Positions 44,435 to 52,255 of a stretch of DNA of 64,000 bases are shown piece after piece. The DNA is from Demequina capsici (lineage in GTDB: Bacteria; Actinomycetota; Actinomycetes; Actinomycetales; Demequinaceae). Numbering within the stretch: the first letter of the stretch is position 1; every line of letters starts with the position of its first letter. Made by a program: the position numbers and the translations under genes. Where the stretch lies: assembly GCF_032102965.1 (NCBI RefSeq), contig NZ_CP134880.1:1860001-1924000 (forward strand), written 5' to 3'. The notes under the pieces are model-generated. The model saw nothing but the letters and a program-made list of their open reading frames with translations. It did no database searches and was not told where the DNA came from.

Positions 44435-45262
44435 TCACGACCGGCCCCTGAGCGCGAGGTAGGCGGCCGACGCCTCATAGGCGGCGGCGATGCGCGCGTG
44501 GGTCGCGTCCATGCGACGGTAGGCGCCCGGCCTGGAGTCGCCCGGCTGCCGCCCGCCGTAGGGCAGCACGTGGACGACGACGCCGGCGGGCACCTGGGCG
44601 CGCTCACGGGCGAAGCGATGCCTGCGCGCGATCTCGAACGACACCCTCGCCACGTCGGACGGCTTGCGCGGGGCCGCGAGCGGCTCCTCGATCCGCCCCA
44701 CCTGGAGGACGTACACCTCGGTCGCGCCGCGCGTGATCGCCTCGCCCAGCGGGATCGAGTTCACCAGGCCGCCGTCGACGAAGTGCTCGCCGTCGATCCA
44801 GGTGGGCGGCAGCGCTGCAGGCACGGACGCCGAGGCGAGCACGGCGTCGATCAACGGCCCCTGGTCGAACCAGCGCTCGGCCGCGCGCTCGATGCTCGCG
44901 GCGCACACGGCGAGCGGCACGCGCAGATCCTCGAAGCGCGCGTCGTGACCCACCATCGCCGCGATCAGCTCGCGCAGCGGCTCAGGGTCGTTGAGGTGGA
45001 TGCGGGAGGTGGCGAGCCGCTGCAGCTGGCGCATCCACGAGTCGCCGTAGACCGCGGACGCGGCGGGCGACGCCCACGCGTCGGTGAGACGCTCCACGAC
45101 CGCCATGCTGGGGTTGGCGGCGACCGCCGCGCCGTTGATGGCGCCGATCGACGTGCCGACGATCAGGTCCGGCTGGATCCCGGCCTCGAACAGCGCCTGG
45201 AGCATGCCGATCTCGACGGCGCCACGGACGCCGCCTCCTCCGAGCACGAAGCCGACCGTCAT
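44435..45262 (-). CDS. patatin-like phospholipase
   Basis: Serine lipase of the patatin family, 275 residues. The glycine-rich oxyanion loop is LGGGGVRGA, the nucleophile is Ser38 in GTSIG, and the catalytic aspartate lies in VDGGLVNS. It should release fatty acids from phospholipids or other lipids. The ATG at 45262 has GGAAGAG upstream. It precedes the acyltransferase-methyltransferase fusion on the same strand by 19 bp, so a lipase and an acyltransferase form one small lipid-remodelling operon. No signal peptide. Confidence 0.9.
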   Translation of the reverse strand: MTVGFVLGGGGVRGAVEIGMLQALFEAGIQPDLIVGTSIGAINGAAVAANPSMAVVERLTDAWASPAASAVYGDSWMRQLQRLATSRIHLNDPEPLRELIAAMVGHDARFEDLRVPLAVCAASIERAAERWFDQGPLIDAVLASASVPAALPPTWIDGEHFVDGGLVNSIPLGEAITRGATEVYVLQVGRIEEPLAAPRKPSDVARVSFEIARRHRFARERAQVPAGVVVHVLPYGGRQPGDSRPGAYRRMDATHARIAAAYEASAAYLALRGRS

Positions 45263-45383
45263 GGACCCGACTCTTCCATGGGTGACAGGCCGTGTCATCC
45301 CGCGCGCGCGGCATCCGTGGTCGAATGGTGAGCGTCTCGGGCGAGCGGCCCGTCCCCCAGCAAGGTGCCTCCGAACACCAGAC

Positions 45384-47066
45384 ATGATCACTCTCCTCAT
45401 CGTCGGCCTCGTGTCCGGCATCATCACCGCCATCAGCCCCTGCGTGCTGCCGGTCCTGCCGGCGATCCTGACGAGCTCGATCCAGGACGGGGCGGCGTCC
45501 CGGCGCCGCCCGATCGTGGTGGTGGCCGGTCTGGTGACGAGCTTCGCCGTGTTCACGCTGCTCGGCGGGGTCCTGCTGTCCAGCCTGGGCCTGCCGGACG
45601 ATCTGCTGCGCTGGGTGGGCATCGTGGTCCTCGCGATCGTGGGGCTGGGGCTCGCGATCCCCGCGGTGGGCCATCTGCTCGAGCGGCCGTTCCAGAACAC
45701 GCGGATCCCCACGCTCAGCCGCGACGGGAACGGCTACGTGATGGGCCTGGCTCTGGGGCTGGTGTTCGTGCCCTGCGCGGGCCCGATCCTCGCGGCCATC
45801 ACCGTGCTCGCAGCGACCAACGGGCTCAGCTGGGGCCTGGTGGTGCTGACGCTCGCGTTCTCCGCGGGGATCGCGGTCCCGCTGCTGGGGTTCGGGCTCG
45901 CAGGCCAGGCGATCGGGTCGCGCGTGAAGTCGGTGCGGACGCGGCTGCGGGGCATCCGGGTCGCGTCGGGCGTGATCCTCATGCTCACGGCGCTGGTGAT
46001 CGCGACCAACCTCGCAGAGCCTCTTCAGCGGGCGGTGCCAGGCTTCCTCGCGTCGGTGCAGGACAGCATCGAGAACAACGACGCGGTGCGAGGCCAGCTG
46101 GACGGACTGTCCGGACGCTCCGCCGCGTCGGCCGCGACGGGCGACGCGATGACGTTCGACCAGTGCGCCGACGCGGACGAGTCCGTGCTGCACAACTGCG
46201 GCGATGCCAGGGGCTTCGAGGACATCGCGGCGTGGCTGAACACGCCCGACGGCGCGGCGCCCGACCTCACAGGGAAGGTCGTGCTGGTCGACTTCTGGAC
46301 GTACTCCTGCATCAACTGCCAGCGCACCTTCCCCTACCTGACGGCCTGGTACTCGAAGTACAAGGACCTGGGGCTGGAGATCGTGGGCATCCACACCCCT
46401 GAGTTCGCGTTCGAGAAGGTCCAGGCCAACGTGGCCGACGCGACCGACCGCTACGGGATCGACTACCCGGTGGGCCTGGACAACGACTATGCGACGTGGC
46501 AGCAGTGGGATCAGCGCTTCTGGCCGGCGCACTACCTGATCGATCAGAACGGGGTGGTGCGCCAGGTCCACTACGGCGAGGGCGGCTACCAGCAGACGGA
46601 GGCGCTCATCCAGGAGCTGCTGGGCATGCCGGACGGCGGCTACGTGCAGGCGGACGACGGCAGCCACACGAGCGGCCGCACCCAGGAGTCGTACCTGGGC
46701 GGCTCGCGCCTCGCGTACGCGGAGAACGAGTCGTACACGGTCGGCGAGGACACCGCCTTCTCCGGCACTCCCACCCCCACGCTGAACCACTTCTCGTTCA
46801 ACGGGCACTGGACCATCCAGGACGAGTATGCGCAGGCCGGCGACGGCGCCCGGCTGTTCCTCCATTACTACGCGTCCGACGTCTACCTGGTCATGGCAGG
46901 CACGGGCACGGTGAAGGTGACGGTGCTCGGGTCGGGGACGACGACGGAAGTGCAGGTGGACGGCACGTCCGACCTCTACACGCTCGTGTCGGGCGATCCG
47001 CAGGAGGCTGTCGTCGAGCTCGACTTCTCGCCGGGCGTGCAGGCGTACGCGTTCACCTTCGGATGA
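45384..47066 (+). CDS. dipZ: DipZ-like thiol-disulfide protein (CcdA fused to TlpA-type thioredoxin)
   Basis: Transmembrane electron-transfer protein of 560 residues. The N-terminal half is a CcdA-type domain with Cys20 (ISPCVLP) and Cys131 (VFVPCAGP). After the membrane part comes an extracytoplasmic thioredoxin domain with Cys309-x-x-Cys312 (YSCINCQRTFP), followed by a DipZ C-terminal beta domain. It moves reducing power from the cytosol to exported proteins. In Mycobacterium tuberculosis dipZ belongs to the SigK regulon, and here the lipoprotein, ECF sigma factor and RskA genes follow on the same strand. The frame opens earlier, but the ATG at 45384 starts the first helix. Confidence 0.9.
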   Translation: MITLLIVGLVSGIITAISPCVLPVLPAILTSSIQDGAASRRRPIVVVAGLVTSFAVFTLLGGVLLSSLGLPDDLLRWVGIVVLAIVGLGLAIPAVGHLLERPFQNTRIPTLSRDGNGYVMGLALGLVFVPCAGPILAAITVLAATNGLSWGLVVLTLAFSAGIAVPLLGFGLAGQAIGSRVKSVRTRLRGIRVASGVILMLTALVIATNLAEPLQRAVPGFLASVQDSIENNDAVRGQLDGLSGRSAASAATGDAMTFDQCADADESVLHNCGDARGFEDIAAWLNTPDGAAPDLTGKVVLVDFWTYSCINCQRTFPYLTAWYSKYKDLGLEIVGIHTPEFAFEKVQANVADATDRYGIDYPVGLDNDYATWQQWDQRFWPAHYLIDQNGVVRQVHYGEGGYQQTEALIQELLGMPDGGYVQADDGSHTSGRTQESYLGGSRLAYAENESYTVGEDTAFSGTPTPTLNHFSFNGHWTIQDEYAQAGDGARLFLHYYASDVYLVMAGTGTVKVTVLGSGTTTEVQVDGTSDLYTLVSGDPQEAVVELDFSPGVQAYAFTFG

Positions 47067-47067
47067 C

Positions 47068-47095
47068 CCATCCGCCGTGCGGCCCGCGCCGAACA
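47068..47095 (+). promoter_or_regulatory. SigK-type ECF promoter
   Basis: CCATCC (47068-47073), 16-nt spacer, CGAACA (47090-47095). The published mycobacterial SigK promoter is CCATCC-N16/17-CGAATA, so the -35 is perfect and the -10 has five of six bases. It begins 2 nt after the dipZ stop codon and 73 nt before the ATG of the Met-rich lipoprotein, leaving room for an ordinary 5' leader with GGAGGG. Confidence 0.6.
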
Positions 47096-47140
47096 CCTGG
47101 CAAGCGGCGATCGCCGTTCAGGAGCAACAGGGAGGGAACC

Positions 47141-47440
47141 ATGAAGCTCGCACCCAGGATGATCATCGGCCCGTCGGTCGCGCTGCTCGCCGTCGGACTG
47201 CTCGCAGGCTGCAACGACACCACCACGCCGGAGGACTCGATGTCGCCGACGGCCTCGTCGGACACGATGATGGACGACACGATGGAGCCGTCGGCCACGG
47301 CCGACTCGATGACGGACGACTCGATGATGGACGACTCCATGTCGCCCTCCGCGTCGGCGGACACGATGATGGAGGACGATCAGATGGTGACGGACTCGCC
47401 GACGGCCGACGCGATGATGACCGACAGCGCGAGCTCCTGA
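47141..47440 (+). CDS. methionine/aspartate-rich lipoprotein
   Basis: A 99-residue exported lipoprotein. The signal peptide ends in LLAGC (Cys24). The 76-residue mature part is low-complexity: repeats of Asp-Ser-Met, Asp-Thr-Met-Met and Ser-Pro-Ser/Thr-Ala. I count 13 Met and many Asp, with no Cys beyond the lipidated one. Such Met-rich, acidic tracts can act as methionine-oxidation sinks or copper(I) ligands; which is inference. Strong GGAGGG ribosome-binding site. It lies directly behind a SigK-like promoter and just before the sigma-factor gene. In mycobacteria the comparable position holds MPT70/MPT83 fasciclin lipoproteins. Confidence 0.8.
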   Translation: MKLAPRMIIGPSVALLAVGLLAGCNDTTTPEDSMSPTASSDTMMDDTMEPSATADSMTDDSMMDDSMSPSASADTMMEDDQMVTDSPTADAMMTDSASS

Positions 47441-47465
47441 CGAGCACCACGGTTCGGAGACGACG

Positions 47466-48134
47466 ATGGGCGAACGGCATCTGCGGGCGGTGCGCGGCGA
47501 CGGGGACGTTCCCGCCGCCCGCGCCGCTGAGCCGTCCGCCGCTGAGCCGTCGGCCACGGCGCCGGGCCGCCGACCAGGCAGGAACGACGCGTGGGACGAC
47601 CTGCTGGAGCGCGTAGGCCTGGGCGATCAGGGGGCCTACGAGCAGCTCTACGACATGGCCGCGGGGTCGGTGCTCGGCCTCGCGGTGCGAGTGGTCCGTG
47701 ACCGCGACATGGCGGAGGACGTGGCCCAGGAGGTGCTGGTCGAGGTGTGGCACAGGGCGGCGAGGTTCCGCCGCGACGCCGGCTCGGCGCGGTCGTGGAT
47801 CCTCACGATCGCGCATCGTCGGGCCGTGGACAGGGTGCGCTCGGAGCAGGCGCACGCCGATCGGCTGAAGGCCCACGGTGCGCTCCCGGAGTCGGAGCGC
47901 GCCGAGCAGGACACGGTGGTCGAGTCGATGCACCACGAATGGGAGGCGGCGAGGGTCCGTGCGGGACTGTCGCTTCTCACGGTCCGCCAGCGCGAGGCGC
48001 TCGAGCTGGCCTACTACCGCGGGTTCACGCATCGTGAGGTCGCGCAGGCGCTCGACGTGCCGTTGGGCACCGCGAAGGCACGGATCCGGGACGGCCTCAT
48101 CAGGCTGCGGGACGCATGGGAGGAGGAGCGATGA
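47466..48134 (+). CDS. sigK: ECF sigma factor, SigK-like
   Basis: Sigma-70-family ECF factor of 222 residues. Region 2 is visible as YEQLYDMAAGSVLGLAVRVVRDRDMAEDVAQEVLVEVW and AGSARSWILTIAHRRAVDRVRSEQ. Region 4 is LLTVRQREALELAYYRGFTHREVAQALDVPLGTAKARIRDGL. A disordered 45-residue N-terminal extension precedes it. The pairing with an RskA-type anti-sigma factor and the dipZ neighbour point to the SigK group. The stop overlaps the RskA start as ATGA. It is likely to drive its own operon through the promoter at 47068. Confidence 0.9.
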   Translation: MGERHLRAVRGDGDVPAARAAEPSAAEPSATAPGRRPGRNDAWDDLLERVGLGDQGAYEQLYDMAAGSVLGLAVRVVRDRDMAEDVAQEVLVEVWHRAARFRRDAGSARSWILTIAHRRAVDRVRSEQAHADRLKAHGALPESERAEQDTVVESMHHEWEAARVRAGLSLLTVRQREALELAYYRGFTHREVAQALDVPLGTAKARIRDGLIRLRDAWEEER

Positions 48135-48883
48135 GCGAGGACATGGATCAGGGCGTGCATTCGCTGCTAGGCCCCTATGTGGTCGACGCTGTCACGGATG
48201 TCGAGCGCGCGGCCTTCGTCAGGCACCTCGAGGCGTGCGCCGACTGCAGGGCGGAGGTGGCGTCGCTGGGAGAGGTTGCGGCGGCCCTCGCCGCGGTCGA
48301 GGCGGTCGATCCCCCCGCCGCGCTGCGCGACAGGGTGATGCGTCAGATCGACGTCACGGCCCAGCTCACGCCCACCGAGGCGGCTGCGGCCTCCCGTCTT
48401 GAGCCGCGCGCCGCCGCACCTGCACGGAGGGCGCCGCGCCGGTGGCTGCCCCTGACCGCGGCCGCCGCAGCGGTGGTGGCCGTCGCTGCGGTGGGGCTGA
48501 GCCTGCTCCTGCCGCGCCAGCAGGCGACGGAGGCGTCGGCCATGCAGCGGGACGCCATGATGATCGCGTCCGCGCCGGATGCCGAGTCCATGGACATGGA
48601 TCTCGGCGCGACCCATGTGGTGGTGTCGGACCGCATGGACGGTGTGGCGCTCATGGGCGCGGACACCCCGATGCCCGCCGACGGCATGGAGTACCAGCTG
48701 TGGCTCATGATGGACGACGGCACCGTGATGGCTGGCCCCACGTTCATGCCCGACGCCGACGGCGAGGTCATGACGGTGATGCACACGAGCCTCGACGACG
48801 TCGCAGGGGTGGCGGTCACGGAGGAGCCGATGGGCGGTTCCTCGCACCCCACCTCCGACACCGTCGCGTCGGTCACGATGTAA
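48131..48883 (+). CDS. rskA: RskA-type anti-sigma factor with Met-rich ectodomain
   Basis: A 250-residue anti-sigma factor. The cytoplasmic N-terminus has the sigma-binding HxxxCxxC zinc motif (HLEACADC) and the typical opening HSLLGPYVVDAVTDVERAAFVRHL. One membrane helix (about residues 105-126) leads to an RskA C-domain with GMEYQLWLMMDDGT. The ectodomain is unusual: I count 17 Met in about 125 residues, several as MM or M-x-M, ending in Met. Release of the sigma factor would follow regulated proteolysis of this protein. Overlaps sigK by 4 bp; GGAGGAG lies just upstream. Confidence 0.9.
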   Translation: MSEDMDQGVHSLLGPYVVDAVTDVERAAFVRHLEACADCRAEVASLGEVAAALAAVEAVDPPAALRDRVMRQIDVTAQLTPTEAAAASRLEPRAAAPARRAPRRWLPLTAAAAAVVAVAAVGLSLLLPRQQATEASAMQRDAMMIASAPDAESMDMDLGATHVVVSDRMDGVALMGADTPMPADGMEYQLWLMMDDGTVMAGPTFMPDADGEVMTVMHTSLDDVAGVAVTEEPMGGSSHPTSDTVASVTM

Positions 48884-48975
48884 GGTCACGATCCCGTCAC
48901 GAACCGGTTCTCGCGGTGTCTGCTGCACTAACGTCGGGAGGGCGAAGGGGGCGCCCCTTGGGGCGACCGAGGAGC

Positions 48976-49013
48976 CTGTCCGCGCGTGGTCAACGGTGCC
49001 CGCGTGCGGACAG
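48976..49013 (+). terminator. hairpin after rskA
   Basis: CTGTCCGC (48976-48983) and GCGGACAG (49006-49013) form a perfect 8-bp stem with a 22-nt loop, about 90 bp after the rskA stop. No T-run follows. It could end the sigma-factor transcript or be a leader structure of the next gene. Confidence 0.35.
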
Positions 49014-49088
49014 CTCGTCGCCCCTCGCGGTCCCTCGTGATGCGTCGCTCGACTCGCGCGGCGTCGCTGATCGCGTGAGACTGAAGCC

Positions 49089-49691
49089 ATGGCAGAGATC
49101 CTGCTGTTCCACCACGCGCTCGGCCTCACGGAGGGGCTGAGCGCCTTCGCCGAGCGCCTTCGCGCCGGCGGCCATGTGGTGCACTGCCCCGACGCCTACG
49201 CCGGGCTCACCTTCGAACGGACCGATGACGGGGTGCGTCACGCGCAGGACATCGGGCACGACGCGCTCGCGGAGGTGGCCCGCCGTGCGGCGCGGGAGCA
49301 TCGGCGCGCGACGGTCGTCATGGGCTTCTCGCTCGGCGCCGCGCAGGCGCAGCTGCTTGCCCAGGACCTGCCTCGGATCCGCGGATGCCTGCTCATGGGG
49401 GGCGTGCTTCCGCCGCTCGCGTTGGGCGGCGACTGGCGGCATCAGGTCCCGCTCGAGATCCACGCGGCGGACCCCGACGAGTGGGTGGATGAGGACGCGC
49501 TGAGCGAGCTGACGTTCCGCGCGCCGCACGCGCGGGTGTACCGCTACCCGGGCAGAGGGCACCTGTTCGTCGACAGATCCTCGCGCGACTACGACGGCGA
49601 TGCGGCCGACCTGTTCGAGCAGCGCGTCGAGTCGTGGCTGGAGTCGGTGGGCCAGCCGTTGGACCACTCGGCCACTGCGCGCGCCCTCTGA
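49089..49691 (+). CDS. dienelactone hydrolase family protein
   Basis: Alpha/beta hydrolase of 200 residues. The nucleophile elbow is GFSLGAAQA (Ser instead of the classical Cys), and the catalytic His lies in YPGRGHLFVD near the end, with the Asp in HAADPDEW. Dienelactone hydrolases act on lactones and small esters; the true substrate here is unknown. The ATG at 49089 has no strong ribosome-binding site. Convergent with the YbaK gene; the 72 bp between them contain a tandem repeat. Confidence 0.85.
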   Translation: MAEILLFHHALGLTEGLSAFAERLRAGGHVVHCPDAYAGLTFERTDDGVRHAQDIGHDALAEVARRAAREHRRATVVMGFSLGAAQAQLLAQDLPRIRGCLLMGGVLPPLALGGDWRHQVPLEIHAADPDEWVDEDALSELTFRAPHARVYRYPGRGHLFVDRSSRDYDGDAADLFEQRVESWLESVGQPLDHSATARAL

Positions 49692-49692
49692 C

Positions 49693-49740
49693 GGCTTCAG
49701 GCGTCGACCGGCTTCAGGCGTCGACCGGCTTCAGGCGTCG
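49693..49740 (+). repeat. 17-bp tandem repeat between convergent genes
   Basis: Two exact copies and one partial copy of GGCTTCAGGCGTCGACC (49693-49709, 49710-49726, 49727-49740), followed by degenerate GTCGACTGCAG sequence. Each unit contains the palindrome GTCGAC. It fills the gap between the dienelactone hydrolase and YbaK stop codons. Confidence 0.85.
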
Positions 49741-49763
49741 GTCGACTGCAGGGATTCGGTGGA

Positions 49764-50273
49764 CTACAGCGGTTCGGTGACGTCCGCGACGAGCGCGCGC
49801 GTGGCGGCGATCAGCGCCTTCGCCTCGAGCGTTGCGGACACCCCGTGCGCGCCGCCGCCGATGGACACTGCCTCTGCGCGCTCCAGGATCAGCGCATCTG
49901 CGATCACCGGCCAGGACCGTCCCTCGGAGGGGCCGAGCGCACCGAACGGCGTGATGGTGCCCCGCTCATAGCCGGTGACGTCCTTCGCGGTGGCGGCGTC
50001 GGGCATCGAGAGCCTGCTGACACCGAGCAGCGAGCGAAGCTTGGGCCACGAGATCTGACGGTCGCCTGGCACCAGCACGAGCAGGAAGTCGCCTTCCCCG
50101 CGACGCACCACGAGCGTCTTCACGACCTGGCGGGACAGCATGCCTCGCGCGGCGGCGGCCTCGTCGAGCGAGGCGACCGGCCCGTGCTGGATGACGGTGT
50201 GGACCACGCCTGCGGAGGCGAGTGCCTCGGTGGCGCGAGTGTAGGGAGCTGCCTGCTCGGGGGCCTCGGTCAT
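49764..50273 (-). CDS. YbaK/EbsC-type aminoacyl-tRNA deacylase
   Basis: A 169-residue YbaK-domain protein. Features: the opening YTRATEALASAGVVHTVIQHGPVASLDEAAAARGM, QVVKTLVVRRGEGDFLLVLVPGDRQIS, the SMPDAATAKDVTGYERGTITPFGAL substrate segment, and the final ISIGGGAHGVSATL. Such proteins hydrolyse mischarged aminoacyl-tRNAs such as Cys-tRNA-Pro. I start at the ATG at 50273; the frame is open further upstream with no conserved content. Confidence 0.9.
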   Translation of the reverse strand: MTEAPEQAAPYTRATEALASAGVVHTVIQHGPVASLDEAAAARGMLSRQVVKTLVVRRGEGDFLLVLVPGDRQISWPKLRSLLGVSRLSMPDAATAKDVTGYERGTITPFGALGPSEGRSWPVIADALILERAEAVSIGGGAHGVSATLEAKALIAATRALVADVTEPL

Positions 50274-50337
50274 GGGATCGGAACGCTCCGCAGGGCGGTT
50301 CGATTCCGCCGACGACGAGGCGGGGTCGGCGGTCACG

Positions 50338-50661
50338 TCAGGTCTGCACGCCGGTGTCGCGGCCGACCAGCCTGAGCCCAGGCGGGCCCATCTCGGGCGG
50401 CGTGTGGACCGTGAGCGGTGGGTCCAGGTGGGGCGAGACGGTCTCCGTGTACCAGTGGGAGAAGGTGCCGACGCTCGCACCCAGCCAGTCGTCCGTCACG
50501 GCGGTGTAGGCGACGAAGTACATCGCGATCACCGCGAACAGCTCGGCGATCAGGAACAGCGGCAGCTGCCGCGCCACCGCGCGGGTCCGCATCCGTGCCG
50601 CCCTGACCGCGGGCCGGCGCAACGGACGGATGGCTACGGACGCCAGATTCGGCGTGGTCAC
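50338..50661 (-). CDS. small membrane protein of unknown function
   Basis: A 107-residue protein with a basic N-terminus (about 40 residues, Arg-rich), one membrane helix (LPLFLIAELFAVIAMYFVAYTAV) and a polar C-terminal half with Pro and Gly. The GTG at 50661 has AGGGGGA upstream. No recognised family. The frame continues upstream but that part is unsupported. Divergent from the third MFS gene. Confidence 0.6.
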   Translation of the reverse strand: MTTPNLASVAIRPLRRPAVRAARMRTRAVARQLPLFLIAELFAVIAMYFVAYTAVTDDWLGASVGTFSHWYTETVSPHLDPPLTVHTPPEMGPPGLRLVGRDTGVQT

Positions 50662-50738
50662 GATTCCCCCTAGGTTTCGATCGGTCGAGTTGCCATCTGC
50701 TCCCACGCTAACGCGGACGACGGCATTTCGCGCACTTT

Positions 50739-50771
50739 GTGCCATGCATGCCTGAATAGCAGGTGCCATGC
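50739..50771. repeat. direct repeat GTGCCATGC in the divergent MFS-3 control region
   Basis: GTGCCATGC occurs at 50739-50747 and 50763-50771, 24 bp start to start, in an AT-richer region about 110-140 bp before the MFS-3 start. Possible regulator site; no family assigned. Confidence 0.3.
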
Positions 50772-50879
50772 GAACGATAGTCCAGATTGCGGCTTTTGCG
50801 CCACGACTGTGGAAGTCTCGTGCTTGCGGCCCGCATGGGAGCATTGACCGCAGCTCCCCCACGACCCGACAGGACGCCG

Positions 50880-52202
50880 ATGCCCGACGCCGACAGCACC
50901 TCCTCGGACGCCGCGCCGCATGTCGAGGTGGTCGCCTCGCCCGTGCCTGTGGCGGGCGAAGGGCTCGCTCTTCCGGCCGCCGCGTCGGCACCCGCGACGC
51001 CCGCCCCGGTGCCCCCGCGCCGGGCATACGCTGCGCTCGCGGCCCTGGCCGTCGCGATGTTCCTCTACGTGTCCAACGAGATCGCGCCGCTGGGCCTCAA
51101 CGCGGTGATCGCAGCCGACCTGAGCGTGAGCGAGGCCCGCGTCGGCCTGCTGATCTCCGTGGGCGCGGTGGTGGTGATCCTCGCATCGGTCCCGCTCGCG
51201 CTCGCGGCCGGACGCCTGCCCTACAGGTGGACGCTCGTGGGCGCCGGAACCCTGTTCACCGCGGCGATGGCGGTGTCAGCGGCATCGGGCACGTTCGGCG
51301 AGCTGGTGCTCGGGCGCGTTCTCGGCGCCACTGCGCATGCGATGTTCTGGGCGGTCGTCACCCCCGCGGCCGCCGGCATGTTCCCGGTCGCCGTACGGGG
51401 TCGCATGGTGGCGAAGGTCATGATCGGGTCGTCGGTGGCGGGCGTCGCCGGGCTGCCCGGCACCACCTGGCTGGCCCAGGTGGCCGGCTGGCGGACGCCC
51501 TACACGGTGATGGCCTGCCTCGCGGTGGCTGTCACGGTCTCGATCGCGCTGCTGCTGCCCACGTTCCGCGGCTCGGAGGGCTCGTCGGCGCGCGGCGAGC
51601 TGCCGTCATGGCCCGCCTTCGTGCGTGTGCTCGCGATCGCGGCGCTCACCGTGGGCTCGCTCGCTGTGCTGTGGACCTACATCACGCCGTACCTGCTGGA
51701 GGTGCCCGGCTTCTCCGCCGGGGTCATCCCGCTGCTGGTGCTCGGCGGCGGCGCCCTGGGCGTGGCGGCGATGGCGACGGTCGGACGGTTCCTGGACCGC
51801 TACCCGGTGAGGTCCCTGCTGGTCGGGCTCGCCATGCTGACGGTCGTCTACCTGGGCCTCGGCGTCGGCGGCGGCCTGCAGACGGTGGCGGTGGCGATGG
51901 TGCTGCTGCAGGGCTTCTGCTGGTCGGTCATCGTCGCGGCGATGATGAACTGGGCCATGCGGCATGCGCCTGGCAGGACGGACGTGGCGGTGGCGGCCTA
52001 CAACTCCGCCTACAACGTCGGCAACGCGGCCGGCCCGCTGCTGGGGGCGACCCTGCTGGGGTCCATGTCCGCGGCCGTGCTGCCGTGGGCTGCGGCACTG
52101 CTGGTGGCCGGCGCGATCGTGGTCGTCGCATCGTCCAGGCCCTGGAACCTCCTGGCACGGATGCGTGCCGCCCGGGGACCGTCGCCGCTGAGAGTTCGCT
52201 GA
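50880..52202 (+). CDS. MFS transporter 3
   Basis: Major facilitator of 440 residues with twelve helices after an acidic, Ala/Pro-rich N-terminus of about 45 residues. It shares landmarks with MFS 1 and 2: SVSEARVGLLISVGA after helix 1, GRVLGATAHAMFWAVVTPAAAGMFP, and MMNWAMRHAPGRTDVAVAAYNSAYNVGNAAGPLLG. It is more distant from them than they are from each other. DHA1-type exporter of unknown substrate. ATG with AGGACG upstream; an in-frame ATG at 50835 is an alternative. Confidence 0.85.
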   Translation: MPDADSTSSDAAPHVEVVASPVPVAGEGLALPAAASAPATPAPVPPRRAYAALAALAVAMFLYVSNEIAPLGLNAVIAADLSVSEARVGLLISVGAVVVILASVPLALAAGRLPYRWTLVGAGTLFTAAMAVSAASGTFGELVLGRVLGATAHAMFWAVVTPAAAGMFPVAVRGRMVAKVMIGSSVAGVAGLPGTTWLAQVAGWRTPYTVMACLAVAVTVSIALLLPTFRGSEGSSARGELPSWPAFVRVLAIAALTVGSLAVLWTYITPYLLEVPGFSAGVIPLLVLGGGALGVAAMATVGRFLDRYPVRSLLVGLAMLTVVYLGLGVGGGLQTVAVAMVLLQGFCWSVIVAAMMNWAMRHAPGRTDVAVAAYNSAYNVGNAAGPLLGATLLGSMSAAVLPWAAALLVAGAIVVVASSRPWNLLARMRAARGPSPLRVR

Positions 52203-52255
52203 GAACTCGCTAAGACACGCTCTGAGGCGCGCGGACGGGCCCTACCGTCGTCCCC

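Noticed and set aside
45295-45327. TCATCC...CGAATG as a SigK promoter for dipZ
   Set aside because: The spacer is 21 nt against 16-17 expected, and both hexamers have mismatches.
49693-49740. CRISPR-like array
   Set aside because: The units are contiguous with no spacers, only about 2.8 copies, and no cas genes are present.
50289-50305. A GGCGG-TTCGATT-CCGCC hairpin resembling a tRNA T-arm
   Set aside because: No matching acceptor, D or anticodon arms occur at the expected distance; it lies in the leader of the YbaK gene.
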